A DNA stretch of 50,675 nucleotides from Clostridia bacterium (GTDB lineage: Bacteria > Bacteroidota > Bacteroidia > Bacteroidales > 4484-276): NCBI GenBank assembly GCA_009928785.1, contig SABY01000015.1, positions 1-50,675 on the forward strand. Direction: 5' to 3'. A program made the position numbers and the translations under genes. The stretch's first letter is position 1. The number at the start of each line of letters is the position of its first letter. Of this stretch, positions 25,374 to 33,878 are shown piece by piece. Below the pieces are notes generated by a model, which was not told the DNA's origin, ran no database searches, and saw only the letters and a list, made by a program, of their open reading frames with translations.

Positions 25374-27530
25374 CTATTCTTTCCGGCTCTCGATGAGTAT
25401 TTCCAAGATTTTGATGCCCGCTTCGGATATCACCGTGCCGGGGCCAAAAATGGCTACGGCGCCGGCGTCGTATAGATATTGATAATCCTGATGCGGGATT
25501 ACGCCGCCCACGATTACCATGATGTCATCGCGACCCAGTATGGCCAGTTCCTTAATTACCTGCGGAACAAGTGTTTTGTGGCCTGCTGCCAGGCTGGAAA
25601 CTCCCAGCACATGCACGTCGTTTTCTACCGCTTGGCGGGCAGCTTCGGCAGGAGTTTGAAACAGCGGTCCGATGTCCACATCGAAGCCCATATCGGCGTA
25701 GCCGGTGGATACTACTTTGGCGCCGCGGTCGTGGCCGTCCTGACCCATCTTGGCAATCATGATGCGGGGTCGCCGGCCTTCAAGCTCGGCAAATTTATCG
25801 GCAAGTTCGCAAGCTTTAGCAAACTTCTCGTCGCCTTTGGTTTCTGATGAATACACTCCTGAAATACTTCTAATGACTGCTTTATATCTTCCAAAAACTT
25901 TTTCACACGCTGTCGAAATCTCGCCCAACGAAGCCCGCTTTTGAGCGGCATCCACGGCCAACTCCAGCAGGTTGCCTTTGCCTGTTTCGCAGGCTTGTGT
26001 AATGGCATCGAGCGATTGTTGCACCGCTGCTTCATCGCGTTCGGCACGTAGTTTCTCCAGACGCTGTATCTGAGCATTGCGTACGGCCGTGTTGTCGATG
26101 TCGAGAATCTCCATCGGGTCTTCTTTTTCGAGGCGATATTTATTAACGCCAACGATGGTGTCGCGGTTTGCATCGATGCGGGCTTGCTTGCGTGCCGAGG
26201 CCTCCTCAATGCGCATTTTGGGAACGCCCGTTTCGATGGCCTTGGCCATTCCACCCAGCGCTTCCACCTCTTCGATAAGCGTCCAGGCGCGGTGAGCTAT
26301 TTCGTGCGTCAGTTTTTCGACATAATAAGAACCTGCCCAGGGGTCAACCACACGGGTGATGTCGGTTTCTTCCTGTATATAAATCTGCGTGTTACGCGCG
26401 ATGCGTGCCGAAAAGTCCGTTGGTAGCGCGATGGCTTCGTCCAATGCATTGGTATGCAACGACTGGGTATGTCCCAGAGTAGCAGCAAGCGCTTCCACAC
26501 AAGTGCGGGCTACGTTATTGAATGGGTCTTGCTCGGTAAGGCTCCAGCCGGAAGTTTGCGAATGCGTACGCAAAGCCATCGACTTTGGATTCTTCGGGTT
26601 GAATTGTTTTACAATCTTAGCCCACAGCAAACGGGCTGCACGCAATTTGGCGATCTCCATAAAATGATTCATGCCAATGCCCCAGAAAAACGAAAGCCGC
26701 GGAGCAAAAGAATCGATGTCCATGCCGGAATTTACGCCTGTGCGCAGATATTCAAGACCGTCGGCCAGGGTGTAGGCCAGCTCAATGTCGGCAGTGGCTC
26801 CGGCTTCCTGCATGTGGTAGCCGCTGATGCTGATGGAGTTGAAGCGAGGCATTTTTTGTGCGGTAAACTCAAAAATGTCGGCGATGATTCGCATCGAAGG
26901 TAGCGGCGGATAAATGTAAGTATTGCGTACCATGAACTCTTTCAGGATATCGTTTTGGATGGTTCCGGTAAGTTGTTCCAGGCTTACACCTTGCTCCAGC
27001 CCGGCAACTATATAAAAAGCAAGCACCGGCAGCACGGCTCCGTTCATTGTCATCGACACCGACATCTTGTCGAGCGGTATCTGGTCGAAGAGGATTTTCA
27101 TGTCGAGGATCGAATCCACCGACACACCAGCTTTTCCTACATCACCTTCTACGCGCGGATGATCCGAATCGTAGCCGCGGTGGGTGGCCAGGTCGAAGGC
27201 AATGGAAAGTCCCTTTTGGCCGGCCGCCAGGTTGCGGCGATAGAAAGCATTGGATTCTTCGGCTGTCGAAAAACCTGCATACTGACGGATAGTCCAGGGT
27301 TTCATTACATACATCGTCGCATAAGGCCCCCGCAGATAAGGCGGGATGCCTGCAGCATAATCAAGATGTTCGAGATTACCCAGGTCGGCGTGCGTGTAAA
27401 CCGGTTTTACCGGAATTTTCTCAGGCGTTTTCCATTCGGCGCTGATGTGATGATCGGCCTCCCACGCTGCGGCATTTTGTGCCGGAACAGGAGATGACTT
27501 TATGTTGATATTTTTGAAATTTGGCTTCAT
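25374..27530 (-). CDS. mutB: Methylmalonyl-CoA mutase, large (catalytic) subunit
   Basis: This B12-dependent enzyme interconverts succinyl-CoA and methylmalonyl-CoA, the key step of propionate production or use. The 718-aa protein has the TIM-barrel domain ([62 protein letters not shown]). The C-terminal B12-binding domain has [13 protein letters not shown]; His 600 in DxHxxG is the lower cobalt ligand, and the VIVGGVIP and GPGTVI loops follow. It starts 7 nt after the small-subunit stop, so the two genes form one operon. Confidence 0.97.
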   Translation of the reverse strand: MKPNFKNINIKSSPVPAQNAAAWEADHHISAEWKTPEKIPVKPVYTHADLGNLEHLDYAAGIPPYLRGPYATMYVMKPWTIRQYAGFSTAEESNAFYRRNLAAGQKGLSIAFDLATHRGYDSDHPRVEGDVGKAGVSVDSILDMKILFDQIPLDKMSVSMTMNGAVLPVLAFYIVAGLEQGVSLEQLTGTIQNDILKEFMVRNTYIYPPLPSMRIIADIFEFTAQKMPRFNSISISGYHMQEAGATADIELAYTLADGLEYLRTGVNSGMDIDSFAPRLSFFWGIGMNHFMEIAKLRAARLLWAKIVKQFNPKNPKSMALRTHSQTSGWSLTEQDPFNNVARTCVEALAATLGHTQSLHTNALDEAIALPTDFSARIARNTQIYIQEETDITRVVDPWAGSYYVEKLTHEIAHRAWTLIEEVEALGGMAKAIETGVPKMRIEEASARKQARIDANRDTIVGVNKYRLEKEDPMEILDIDNTAVRNAQIQRLEKLRAERDEAAVQQSLDAITQACETGKGNLLELAVDAAQKRASLGEISTACEKVFGRYKAVIRSISGVYSSETKGDEKFAKACELADKFAELEGRRPRIMIAKMGQDGHDRGAKVVSTGYADMGFDVDIGPLFQTPAEAARQAVENDVHVLGVSSLAAGHKTLVPQVIKELAILGRDDIMVIVGGVIPHQDYQYLYDAGAVAIFGPGTVISEAGIKILEILIESRKE

Positions 27531-27537
27531 GATCTGT

Positions 27538-29433
27538 TTATTTTAGTCCCAACAGTTTTTGAAATTCTTTGAGTGTTTCAAGCACATTTGATTTAACATG
27601 TATGAAGTGCTTCAGCCCTTTGGCTTTAAGCTCTTCCACAGTGTCCTTCGGGTATCCGGCTATCACCACAATGGCCTCTTTGCCTATTCTCTCGTAGATG
27701 TCGGGCGCGATTACCGGATAATCTTCGTCGGCAGCACATAGTACCACTATTTCTGGTTTTGCTTTGCGCAATGCCTCAATGCCGCTTTCGATGGTTTTGA
27801 AACCATTGTTGTCGATGATTTCGTAACCGGCACATGCAAAAAAGTTGCCTGCAAATTGCGAGCGGGCGCGGCGCATCGAAAGGCTTCCGTAGGTAAACAT
27901 GAAAACTTTGGGGCGGTGATGTTGGCGGGCGTAAGCATCCGTTTCTGATCGCAACTGCTCAAAAGCCATAGCACCGCGGTAGGGTTTTAATGTTTCCACA
28001 ATGGCATCGGCGCCACTACAATCGGCAGGTTCCAATCTCTGGCTGTTGATGTCAGGATTGATCATCTCATTATAATTTGGATATTGATTGGTTCCTACCA
28101 GTATTTCGCGGCGCGTGGCCACGTCCTGATCGCGCTTTTCGGCGGTAGTTTTTATTTGTTGCTGGATAATTCCTTTGCGGAAAGCCTCAACAAAACCGCT
28201 GGCTTCATCAATTTCCAGGAAAAGCTTCCATGCTGCCTCGATGAGCGAATCGGTGAGGTTTTCGATGTAATAGGAGCCGGCGCCGGGATCGACAATTTTA
28301 TCCAGATACGATTCTTCTTTAAGCACCATCTGCTGATTGCGTGCAATACGTTCGGAGAAATCGGTTGTGTTTTCGAAAATGGCATCATAAGGCAAAACCG
28401 TGAGCGAATTGGTGCCGCCGATGATTGCCGACATAGATTCGGTGGTGGTGCGCAGCATATTTACATGGGCATCATAGGTGGTTTTGTTCCACTGCGTATT
28501 AACGGAATGAATGTGTGTGCGGGTATATTCAGCATCGGAAGGGCCGTAAGCATTCACCACTTTCGACCACAGCAAACGGAAGGCGCGTATTTTGGCAATT
28601 TCCATAAAATAGTTGGCGCCGACAGCAAAGTGAAATTTGATATTCGGGGCAACGGTATCGATAGAGATGCCTTTGCCGGTAAGGCGCGTCAAATATTCGG
28701 AACCATAAGCCAGTGCAAAAGCCATCTCCTGAACGATGTTGGAACCGGCATTTTTGAAATGGGTGGCCTGCACAGCCAAAGTACGGAAGTGTGGAGTATG
28801 CCGTGTGGCTTTAAGAATATCGGCACAGGTATCAAAATCCTTTTCTTCATTTTCGTACCAGTTTCCGCCCACTATCAGCCGACCGATGGGATCGAAATCC
28901 ACCGATCCGTGAATAAGCTCCAGGTCGCGGTTGTATTTTTTAACCAGCTCCAGATAATGGCGCACCACAACAGGTGCCTGCACGCCACATACAAAGTTGA
29001 CTTCAACCACTTGCGCATAAATGTTTTCCATCAACTGCTCTATGTCGTCGATGGAAGGAGCTTTGCGCTGATCCAGCACAAAACCCAGCGAGTCGATGCC
29101 GTTCATCAGGATGGTCAACGCTTTTTTATTCGTCTGACGAATATCGCCTACGGGCAAGTCCTGGCGCACAAACCAATTGTTTTGGTCGATACGACCGCTG
29201 CGCACGTAAGGGAAATTGCCCGGGAAAACATTGAGATAACTCAGTTTTCCCAGGTCTTCGCGCCGATAATAAGGTTTTACCGGAAAGCCTTCGCGCGTAT
29301 TCCAGACCAGTTTGCGGGCGTAGTCGGCACCCTTTAGATCCTGCGCTATCACAGCTTCCCATTCGGCAGTACTTACCGGTGGAAATTCTGCGAAAAGCCG
29401 ATCCTGTTTTGATTCTTCTTTGTGATCATCCAT
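27538..29433 (-). CDS. mutA: Methylmalonyl-CoA mutase, small subunit
   Basis: The 631-aa protein is homologous to the large subunit but, as normal for MutA, lacks the DxHxxG cobalamin motif in its C-terminal Rossmann-like domain ([19 protein letters not shown] and [15 protein letters not shown]). The barrel part shows [43 protein letters not shown] and [16 protein letters not shown]. It is needed for a stable heterodimer but is not catalytic. It is the first gene of mutA-mutB and has an exact -7 element upstream. No methylmalonyl-CoA epimerase or MeaB chaperone gene is adjacent. Confidence 0.95.
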   Translation of the reverse strand: MDDHKEESKQDRLFAEFPPVSTAEWEAVIAQDLKGADYARKLVWNTREGFPVKPYYRREDLGKLSYLNVFPGNFPYVRSGRIDQNNWFVRQDLPVGDIRQTNKKALTILMNGIDSLGFVLDQRKAPSIDDIEQLMENIYAQVVEVNFVCGVQAPVVVRHYLELVKKYNRDLELIHGSVDFDPIGRLIVGGNWYENEEKDFDTCADILKATRHTPHFRTLAVQATHFKNAGSNIVQEMAFALAYGSEYLTRLTGKGISIDTVAPNIKFHFAVGANYFMEIAKIRAFRLLWSKVVNAYGPSDAEYTRTHIHSVNTQWNKTTYDAHVNMLRTTTESMSAIIGGTNSLTVLPYDAIFENTTDFSERIARNQQMVLKEESYLDKIVDPGAGSYYIENLTDSLIEAAWKLFLEIDEASGFVEAFRKGIIQQQIKTTAEKRDQDVATRREILVGTNQYPNYNEMINPDINSQRLEPADCSGADAIVETLKPYRGAMAFEQLRSETDAYARQHHRPKVFMFTYGSLSMRRARSQFAGNFFACAGYEIIDNNGFKTIESGIEALRKAKPEIVVLCAADEDYPVIAPDIYERIGKEAIVVIAGYPKDTVEELKAKGLKHFIHVKSNVLETLKEFQKLLGLK

Positions 29434-29510
29434 AAAACAGTAGTGTTTTTATTTATTGAATTTCAAGATGATGGATTCTAAAATTCATCGCTATTTACAA
29501 CGATGCGATG

Positions 29511-29518
29511 CAAAATTA
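29511..29518 (-). promoter_or_regulatory. -7 element of the mutAB operon
   Basis: TAATTTTG on the minus strand matches TAnnTTTG exactly, about 78 nt before the mutA start. The heptamer array begins about 86 nt further upstream. Confidence 0.5.
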
Positions 29519-29603
29519 TAATAAAACCCATCTAACGACGCCCACCTTAGGGCATTGTTAAATTTTGGAAATAAAAACCCACGACAATACCTTACAGGAT
29601 GTT

Positions 29604-29771
29604 CGATTGACGAATTACGATTGACGAATTACGATTGACGAATTACGATTGACGAATTACGATTGACGAATTACGATTGACGAATTACGATTGACGAATT
29701 ACGAATTACGAATTACGATTGACGAGTTACGAGTTACGATTGACGAATTACGATTGACGAATTACGATTGA
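29604..29771. repeat. Tandem heptamer array, 24 units
   Basis: Exactly 24 uninterrupted 7-bp units occupy 168 bp. Three variants occur: A = CGATTGA (11 copies), B = CGAATTA (11) and C = CGAGTTA (2). The order is AB repeated seven times, then B B A C C A B A B A. Stops occur in all frames, so it is non-coding. It lies between the mutA promoter and the 3' end of selD. The mix of a regular AB dimer with BBB and CC runs points to slippage or unequal exchange. Confidence 0.97.
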
Positions 29772-29819
29772 CGTGGGAGGAATGATGGATAACAGTGGTT
29801 GCGGCGCTGTCGCTGATTT

Positions 29820-30857
29820 TTATTCGATAATTAGCGCATGACTTTGTTTATCGATAACCTCACCTATTATTATTGCATGCGGATAACCATCCCGGTGTAA
29901 TGCCTTTACCGCAGCATTAGCTTTCTCTGCTGCCACACACATCAGCAAGCCCCCGGAAGTTTGCGCATCAAAAAACAACATTTTGTGGTTGTAATCGATG
30001 GAAGCATCGAAGTGGCACTGGCTGTCGGCAAATTCCTTGTTGCGGAACGCGGCGCCGGGGATCACGCCCATTTCTATCAGATGCAGCACTTCGTCGAGAA
30101 GCGGCAATTGTTTCGCATGGAAACGCATCGAAACCTTTGAAGCCTGTGCCATTTTCAGCGCATGGCCTGCCAGCCCGAAGCCGGTGATGTCGGTGGCGGT
30201 GCGCACCAGCATTTGCTGCATGATGGCAGCGCCGGCACGGTTGAGCTGCTTCATGCTTTCCACAGCCTGCCGGTAAATGTCTTCATGGACAAGCTGGTTT
30301 TTCCAGGCGGAGATGATGATACCTGTGCCCAGCGGTTTGGTAAGAATCAGCACGTCGCCCGGGCGTGCATGGCTGTTGGTAATAATTTTGTCAGGATGGA
30401 CGAAGCCGGTAACGGCCAGCCCATATTTGGGAATGGCATCGGTGATGGTGTGGCCACCCATCATCACGCCGCCGGCTTCGGCAACTTTGTCGTGGCCGCC
30501 ACGCAGTATTTCTGCCAGCAGCTCCAGGGGCTGATCTTCCGGAAAGAGCATCAGGTTCATGGCCGTGAGCACTTCGCCGCCCATGGCATATACGTCGCTC
30601 AGCGCATTGGCGGCAGCCACCTGACCAAAATCGTAAGCACCGGAACAAACCGGAGGGAAGAAGTCGGTGGTTTGTATCAGCGCGTAGTCGTCGGTGAGTT
30701 TATACACGCCGCCGTCGTCGTGGGTTTCGATATCCACGAGCAGGTTGGGATGAACTATTTTGGGTAACCCGGCCAGGGCTTGCGCCAGCCCTTCGGCCGA
30801 AAGTTTGGCAGAGCAGCCACCCTGATCTACAAGTTTTAAGAGATCGATATTTTGCAT
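29820..30857 (-). CDS. selD: Selenide, water dikinase (selenophosphate synthetase)
   Basis: SelD makes selenophosphate, the selenium donor, from selenide and ATP. The 345-aa protein has the glycine-rich N-terminal active-site loop QGGCSAKLS, with Cys 15 and Lys 18 in the catalytic positions; Cys, not selenocysteine, is encoded. It also has TTDFFPPVC, AANALSDVYAMGG, GGHTITD, ITGFGLAGHALKMA and DAQTSGGLLM, all SelD/PurM-like signatures. It begins 1 nt after the stop of yedF, so the pair is translationally close. No selA, selB, tRNA-Sec or ybbB-like gene is in the window, so the fate of selenophosphate is not shown. Confidence 0.96.
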   Translation of the reverse strand: MQNIDLLKLVDQGGCSAKLSAEGLAQALAGLPKIVHPNLLVDIETHDDGGVYKLTDDYALIQTTDFFPPVCSGAYDFGQVAAANALSDVYAMGGEVLTAMNLMLFPEDQPLELLAEILRGGHDKVAEAGGVMMGGHTITDAIPKYGLAVTGFVHPDKIITNSHARPGDVLILTKPLGTGIIISAWKNQLVHEDIYRQAVESMKQLNRAGAAIMQQMLVRTATDITGFGLAGHALKMAQASKVSMRFHAKQLPLLDEVLHLIEMGVIPGAAFRNKEFADSQCHFDASIDYNHKMLFFDAQTSGGLLMCVAAEKANAAVKALHRDGYPHAIIIGEVIDKQSHALIIE

Positions 30858-30858
30858 A

Positions 30859-31464
30859 TTAAAAATTTAAAACCTTTCCGGCATCTTTCATCGCTTGAAG
30901 GATGTCGAGCATATTGGAAATGCGCCCGACAGCCAGCGCGTCGATCTTTCCGAAATAATCCAGGCAGGTGCCGCACACCAGCATATCCACACCCTTGTTT
31001 TGCAGTGCTTTCAGATCGCTGATCACGCGCGAACCATTAGTTACGAGGTGGACGCCAGAATTCATAAAGATAATTTTTTGCGGCAGCGGCTCCATAACTT
31101 TTAGGGTGTTTATCATGGCGCCGGCCAGCGCTTCACCCAGTTCGGCAGACCCTTCGCCTATGCGGTCTTTGGCCATCAGCACCACATAGCTTCCATTGTT
31201 GTTTTCGGGGGCACACCAGGTTTTTTCGTCCACTTCGGCCAACGATTTTCCATTGGCGTTGATGCGGATTTCTATTTCGTTGCCCGTGGAGGTCTGTTCA
31301 AATTCCACGTCATTATCCTTCAAAAATGTGGCTACATTGCGGGCTGACGTAGCATTGTCGAGCAAAATGTGCAGCGGCTCTCCGGATGCTGCTTCGCTTA
31401 GCGCCCTTTTGGTTTCGATAAGTGGCATGGGGCAGGCTTTGCCTTTTACATCTATTATTTGCAT
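30859..31464 (-). CDS. yedF: YedF-type selenium metabolism protein (TusA + DsrE-like domains)
   Basis: The 201-aa protein starts with a TusA-like domain (IDVKGKACPMPLIETKRAL, Cys 11 in the CPMP motif). It continues into a DsrE/F-like domain (VLMAKDRIGEG, IIFMNSGVHLVTNGS, VLVCGTCLDYFG written here as seen: MLVCGTCLDYFG). This two-domain form is typically found next to selD in anaerobes and is thought to handle or deliver reactive sulfur or selenium, but its exact reaction is not established. It is the first gene of the yedF-selD unit. Confidence 0.9.
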   Translation of the reverse strand: MQIIDVKGKACPMPLIETKRALSEAASGEPLHILLDNATSARNVATFLKDNDVEFEQTSTGNEIEIRINANGKSLAEVDEKTWCAPENNNGSYVVLMAKDRIGEGSAELGEALAGAMINTLKVMEPLPQKIIFMNSGVHLVTNGSRVISDLKALQNKGVDMLVCGTCLDYFGKIDALAVGRISNMLDILQAMKDAGKVLNF

Positions 31465-31502
31465 TGTGTAATATTTTCTTTTATAAATTGCGAATTCTTT
31501 TT

Positions 31503-31751
31503 AGAAACGCAAGCAGTGTAACAACATTGGAAGCGGGTTGTTTTTCTTTTTATTTGGAAAATGCGCAGCAGGTTACACTTCAAATGTATCCGCTCACCGG
31601 CGTAATGATTTATAAGACACTGGTTTCGGTTTACGAAAGAGGCAGCAAACAAATAACAGTTGATATTTCACATCTGCGTCAGGGAATTTATTTGCTCCAG
31701 CTTAGGCCGGCTAATGGAATAACATAACAGGCGCGCGTGGTGGTGCGGTAA
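31503..31751 (+). pseudogene. Decayed T9SS type A sorting domain with an in-frame stop
   Basis: The frame encodes a recognisable sorting domain. After RNASSVTTLE (a worn-down PNPA start) come LENAQQVTLQMYPLTG, then ITVDISHLRQGIYLLQLR. A TAA at 31725-31727 interrupts it, and the same frame resumes with QARVVVR and a second TAA (31749-31751), which is the usual basic end of such domains. So a premature stop lies seven codons before the original end. The upstream protein is missing; the open frame merely runs back into yedF on the other strand. Confidence 0.7.
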
Positions 31752-31816
31752 AAACCCTGGCAGGGCTTCGAGGAACGCTTCGCTGTTCGACCCCTGCCGA
31801 AACTCTGTCAGGGTTT
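31752..31816. repeat. Imperfect hairpin repeat
   Basis: AAACCCTGGCAGGG (31752-31765) and CTCTGTCAGGGTTT (31803-31816) match as inverted repeats at 12 of 14 positions. CTGTTCGA occurs in the loop and again just downstream. It starts directly after the decayed T9SS fragment. This type of CCCTG-CAGGG stem is common between genes in Bacteroidetes. Confidence 0.45.
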
Positions 31817-31922
31817 AGAAAAGCGCCTGGCTGTTCGAGAAAAATTAGAAAATCAATCATGTTAGGAAATGTTTGTAATTTCACCACTCAATTTTTTAAT
31901 CATTCATTAACAATAACACTTT

Positions 31923-33872
31923 ATGAAAAAGTCTTTATTCATTTTTGTTCTCATGGTTTTTGCAGCCCCGCTTCTGTGGGCGCAATATTCTTCTAATCCC
32001 GCCGTAAACCTTCGTTTGAGCACTGCTGCCGGCGAGCAGGCGCTGCCCAAGACGGCTGTGTGCCCCGACGGCAGCATGTACATTTCCTGGTTTTCGTCGG
32101 AGGATGGTAATTATAATGTGCGCTTACAGCGTCTCGATGCCAGCGGAAACCCATTGTTTGCCCCGGGCGGCTTGCTGGTAAGCGACCAGCCGCAAATGAC
32201 CTGGCTTACCGATTATTCGCTTACTGCCGATCAGGCAGGCTATGCGATTGTGACTTTTCAGGACATCCGTAATACCAATAACAACGTGGTGGCTTACCGC
32301 GTGTCGCCTGCTGGCGAAATGATGTGGGGCGACGATGGCCTGATGCTTTCTAACAGCGACGCATTCGATGTAAACCCACAGGTGTGCGCCACCGAAGCGG
32401 GCAATTTGATATTTGCCTGGCCCAGCCAGGGTACAGCCAATGTAGTAAGGATGCAAAAAGTTTCGCCGTCGGGCGATTTGCTCTGGGGGGCTAATGGCAT
32501 CACGCTAACGGCTACAGGCATATCTTATACCTTCCCGTTTTTGCATCCTGCCGGCGGCGACCATGCATTCCTGATCTGGCACAAAGAAACCGGACCCTTC
32601 TGGGCACCCAACCGCGGACTATACGTACAGAAACTCGACACCGACGGTACTTTTATGTGGCCTGCTGATTTGGAAGTTTTCCCTCCGGTAGGATCCGGCG
32701 CCGTTATCACCCTCGATTTTTGTCCGGATGATGCCGGTGGAATTGTTTTCACAAAATATGGCAACGACGTGGGGACACATTTCAACTGCTGGGTGCAGCA
32801 CATGACGGCTGCCGGCGCACTTACCATGCCCGTCAATACGTATGTTTCTACTTCGATGGACAGACTGCACATGTACCCCTCTCCGGCTTTTTTGCCACAG
32901 ACGCAGGAAGTTATCGTCTATTTCAGCGAGCAGGACCTTAACCAAAACCAGCGTGGGCTGTATGCCCAAAAATTTGATCTGCAGGGCACTCGCCAATGGA
33001 CCGATAATGGAAAGATGCTGCTTCCACTTTCTAACAACGACTATTCGCTGCCCATGGCATCCGGCTATCAGGATAAAGCACTATGCGTATATGGTGCTGC
33101 CGTTTTTGGAAATTCTATTGACGAGAAAGTGCAGGCAGTGATGCTCGACAGCGATGGTACGTATGTATGGACGGATCAGTTTATTGATATGAGTACGGTA
33201 CAAAGTGGTAAAATCCACGCTGCGCTTTCTACGTTTCATCAAAACCAATGGGTGGCTGTGTGGGAAGAAGACCGGAGCGGCAACACCGATATTTACGCCC
33301 AAAATATCCATCCCGACGGATCGCTCGGAATTGTGGGTGCGATGGGAAAAATTCAGGGCTTTGTGCGCGACGCCACCACAAATATTGCCATTACCGAAGC
33401 TACCATCACCGCTTTGAATGCCGACGACGAAACCCTCACCACTGCCACTCCTTTTGGCGCACATTACAGCATGATGCTCACGGCTGCAACGTATGATCTT
33501 TCATGCCAGGCCGATGGCTATCTTACCATGACCGTGGAAAATTGGTTGGTGGAAGAGGGGATGAATACCAATTACGACTTTTATCTGCAACCAGCTACCG
33601 AAATTACAGGCATGCGTTCGGATATTAAAACAAAAATACAATGGTTCCCCAATCCTTTCGATAATATGCTAATTTTGCAGGTGCCTGATGATATAGTAGG
33701 AAGTTGTTCTGTGGTCGTTAGCGATGCTTTTGGTCGCAAGGTTTATGCAACCGAAGTTGACGATGCATCAGGTGTGCACATGATTGACACGAAAGATTTT
33801 AGCTCAGGATTTTATTTTTATACGATAAAAACACAACTACAAACAAATCAAGGATTACTCATTAAAAACTAA
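31923..33872 (+). CDS. Secreted T9SS substrate with repeat/propeller-like region and carboxypeptidase-regulatory-like domain
   Basis: The 649-aa protein has a signal peptide ending in LLWAQ (about 21 residues). A long region (about 25-475) of repeated strands follows, such as WFSSEDGNYNVRLQRLDASG, GLYVQKLDTDGTFMW and WEEDRSGNTDIYAQNI, which suggests a beta-propeller-like fold. A carboxypeptidase regulatory-like domain follows (about 485-560: IQGFVRDATTNIAITEATI, LSCQADGYLTMTVENW). The end is a T9SS type A sorting domain (IQWFPNPFDNMLILQVP, FSSGFYFYTIKT, LLIKN). No catalytic motif is seen. It is the first of two genes, 6 nt apart, in an operon of surface or secreted proteins. Confidence 0.85.
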   Translation: MKKSLFIFVLMVFAAPLLWAQYSSNPAVNLRLSTAAGEQALPKTAVCPDGSMYISWFSSEDGNYNVRLQRLDASGNPLFAPGGLLVSDQPQMTWLTDYSLTADQAGYAIVTFQDIRNTNNNVVAYRVSPAGEMMWGDDGLMLSNSDAFDVNPQVCATEAGNLIFAWPSQGTANVVRMQKVSPSGDLLWGANGITLTATGISYTFPFLHPAGGDHAFLIWHKETGPFWAPNRGLYVQKLDTDGTFMWPADLEVFPPVGSGAVITLDFCPDDAGGIVFTKYGNDVGTHFNCWVQHMTAAGALTMPVNTYVSTSMDRLHMYPSPAFLPQTQEVIVYFSEQDLNQNQRGLYAQKFDLQGTRQWTDNGKMLLPLSNNDYSLPMASGYQDKALCVYGAAVFGNSIDEKVQAVMLDSDGTYVWTDQFIDMSTVQSGKIHAALSTFHQNQWVAVWEEDRSGNTDIYAQNIHPDGSLGIVGAMGKIQGFVRDATTNIAITEATITALNADDETLTTATPFGAHYSMMLTAATYDLSCQADGYLTMTVENWLVEEGMNTNYDFYLQPATEITGMRSDIKTKIQWFPNPFDNMLILQVPDDIVGSCSVVVSDAFGRKVYATEVDDASGVHMIDTKDFSSGFYFYTIKTQLQTNQGLLIKN

Positions 33873-33878
33873 CTAAAA

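Noticed and set aside
28084..29337. 417-codon plus frame opposite mutA
   Set aside because: A long open antisense frame, but mutA is a full-length conserved enzyme and the antisense protein has no recognisable features.
29604..29771. CRISPR array
   Set aside because: The units are contiguous 7-mers without spacers, and no cas gene is present.
25374..31464. One operon from yedF to mutB
   Set aside because: The heptamer array, a separate mutA -7 element and a 386-bp gap separate selD from mutA.
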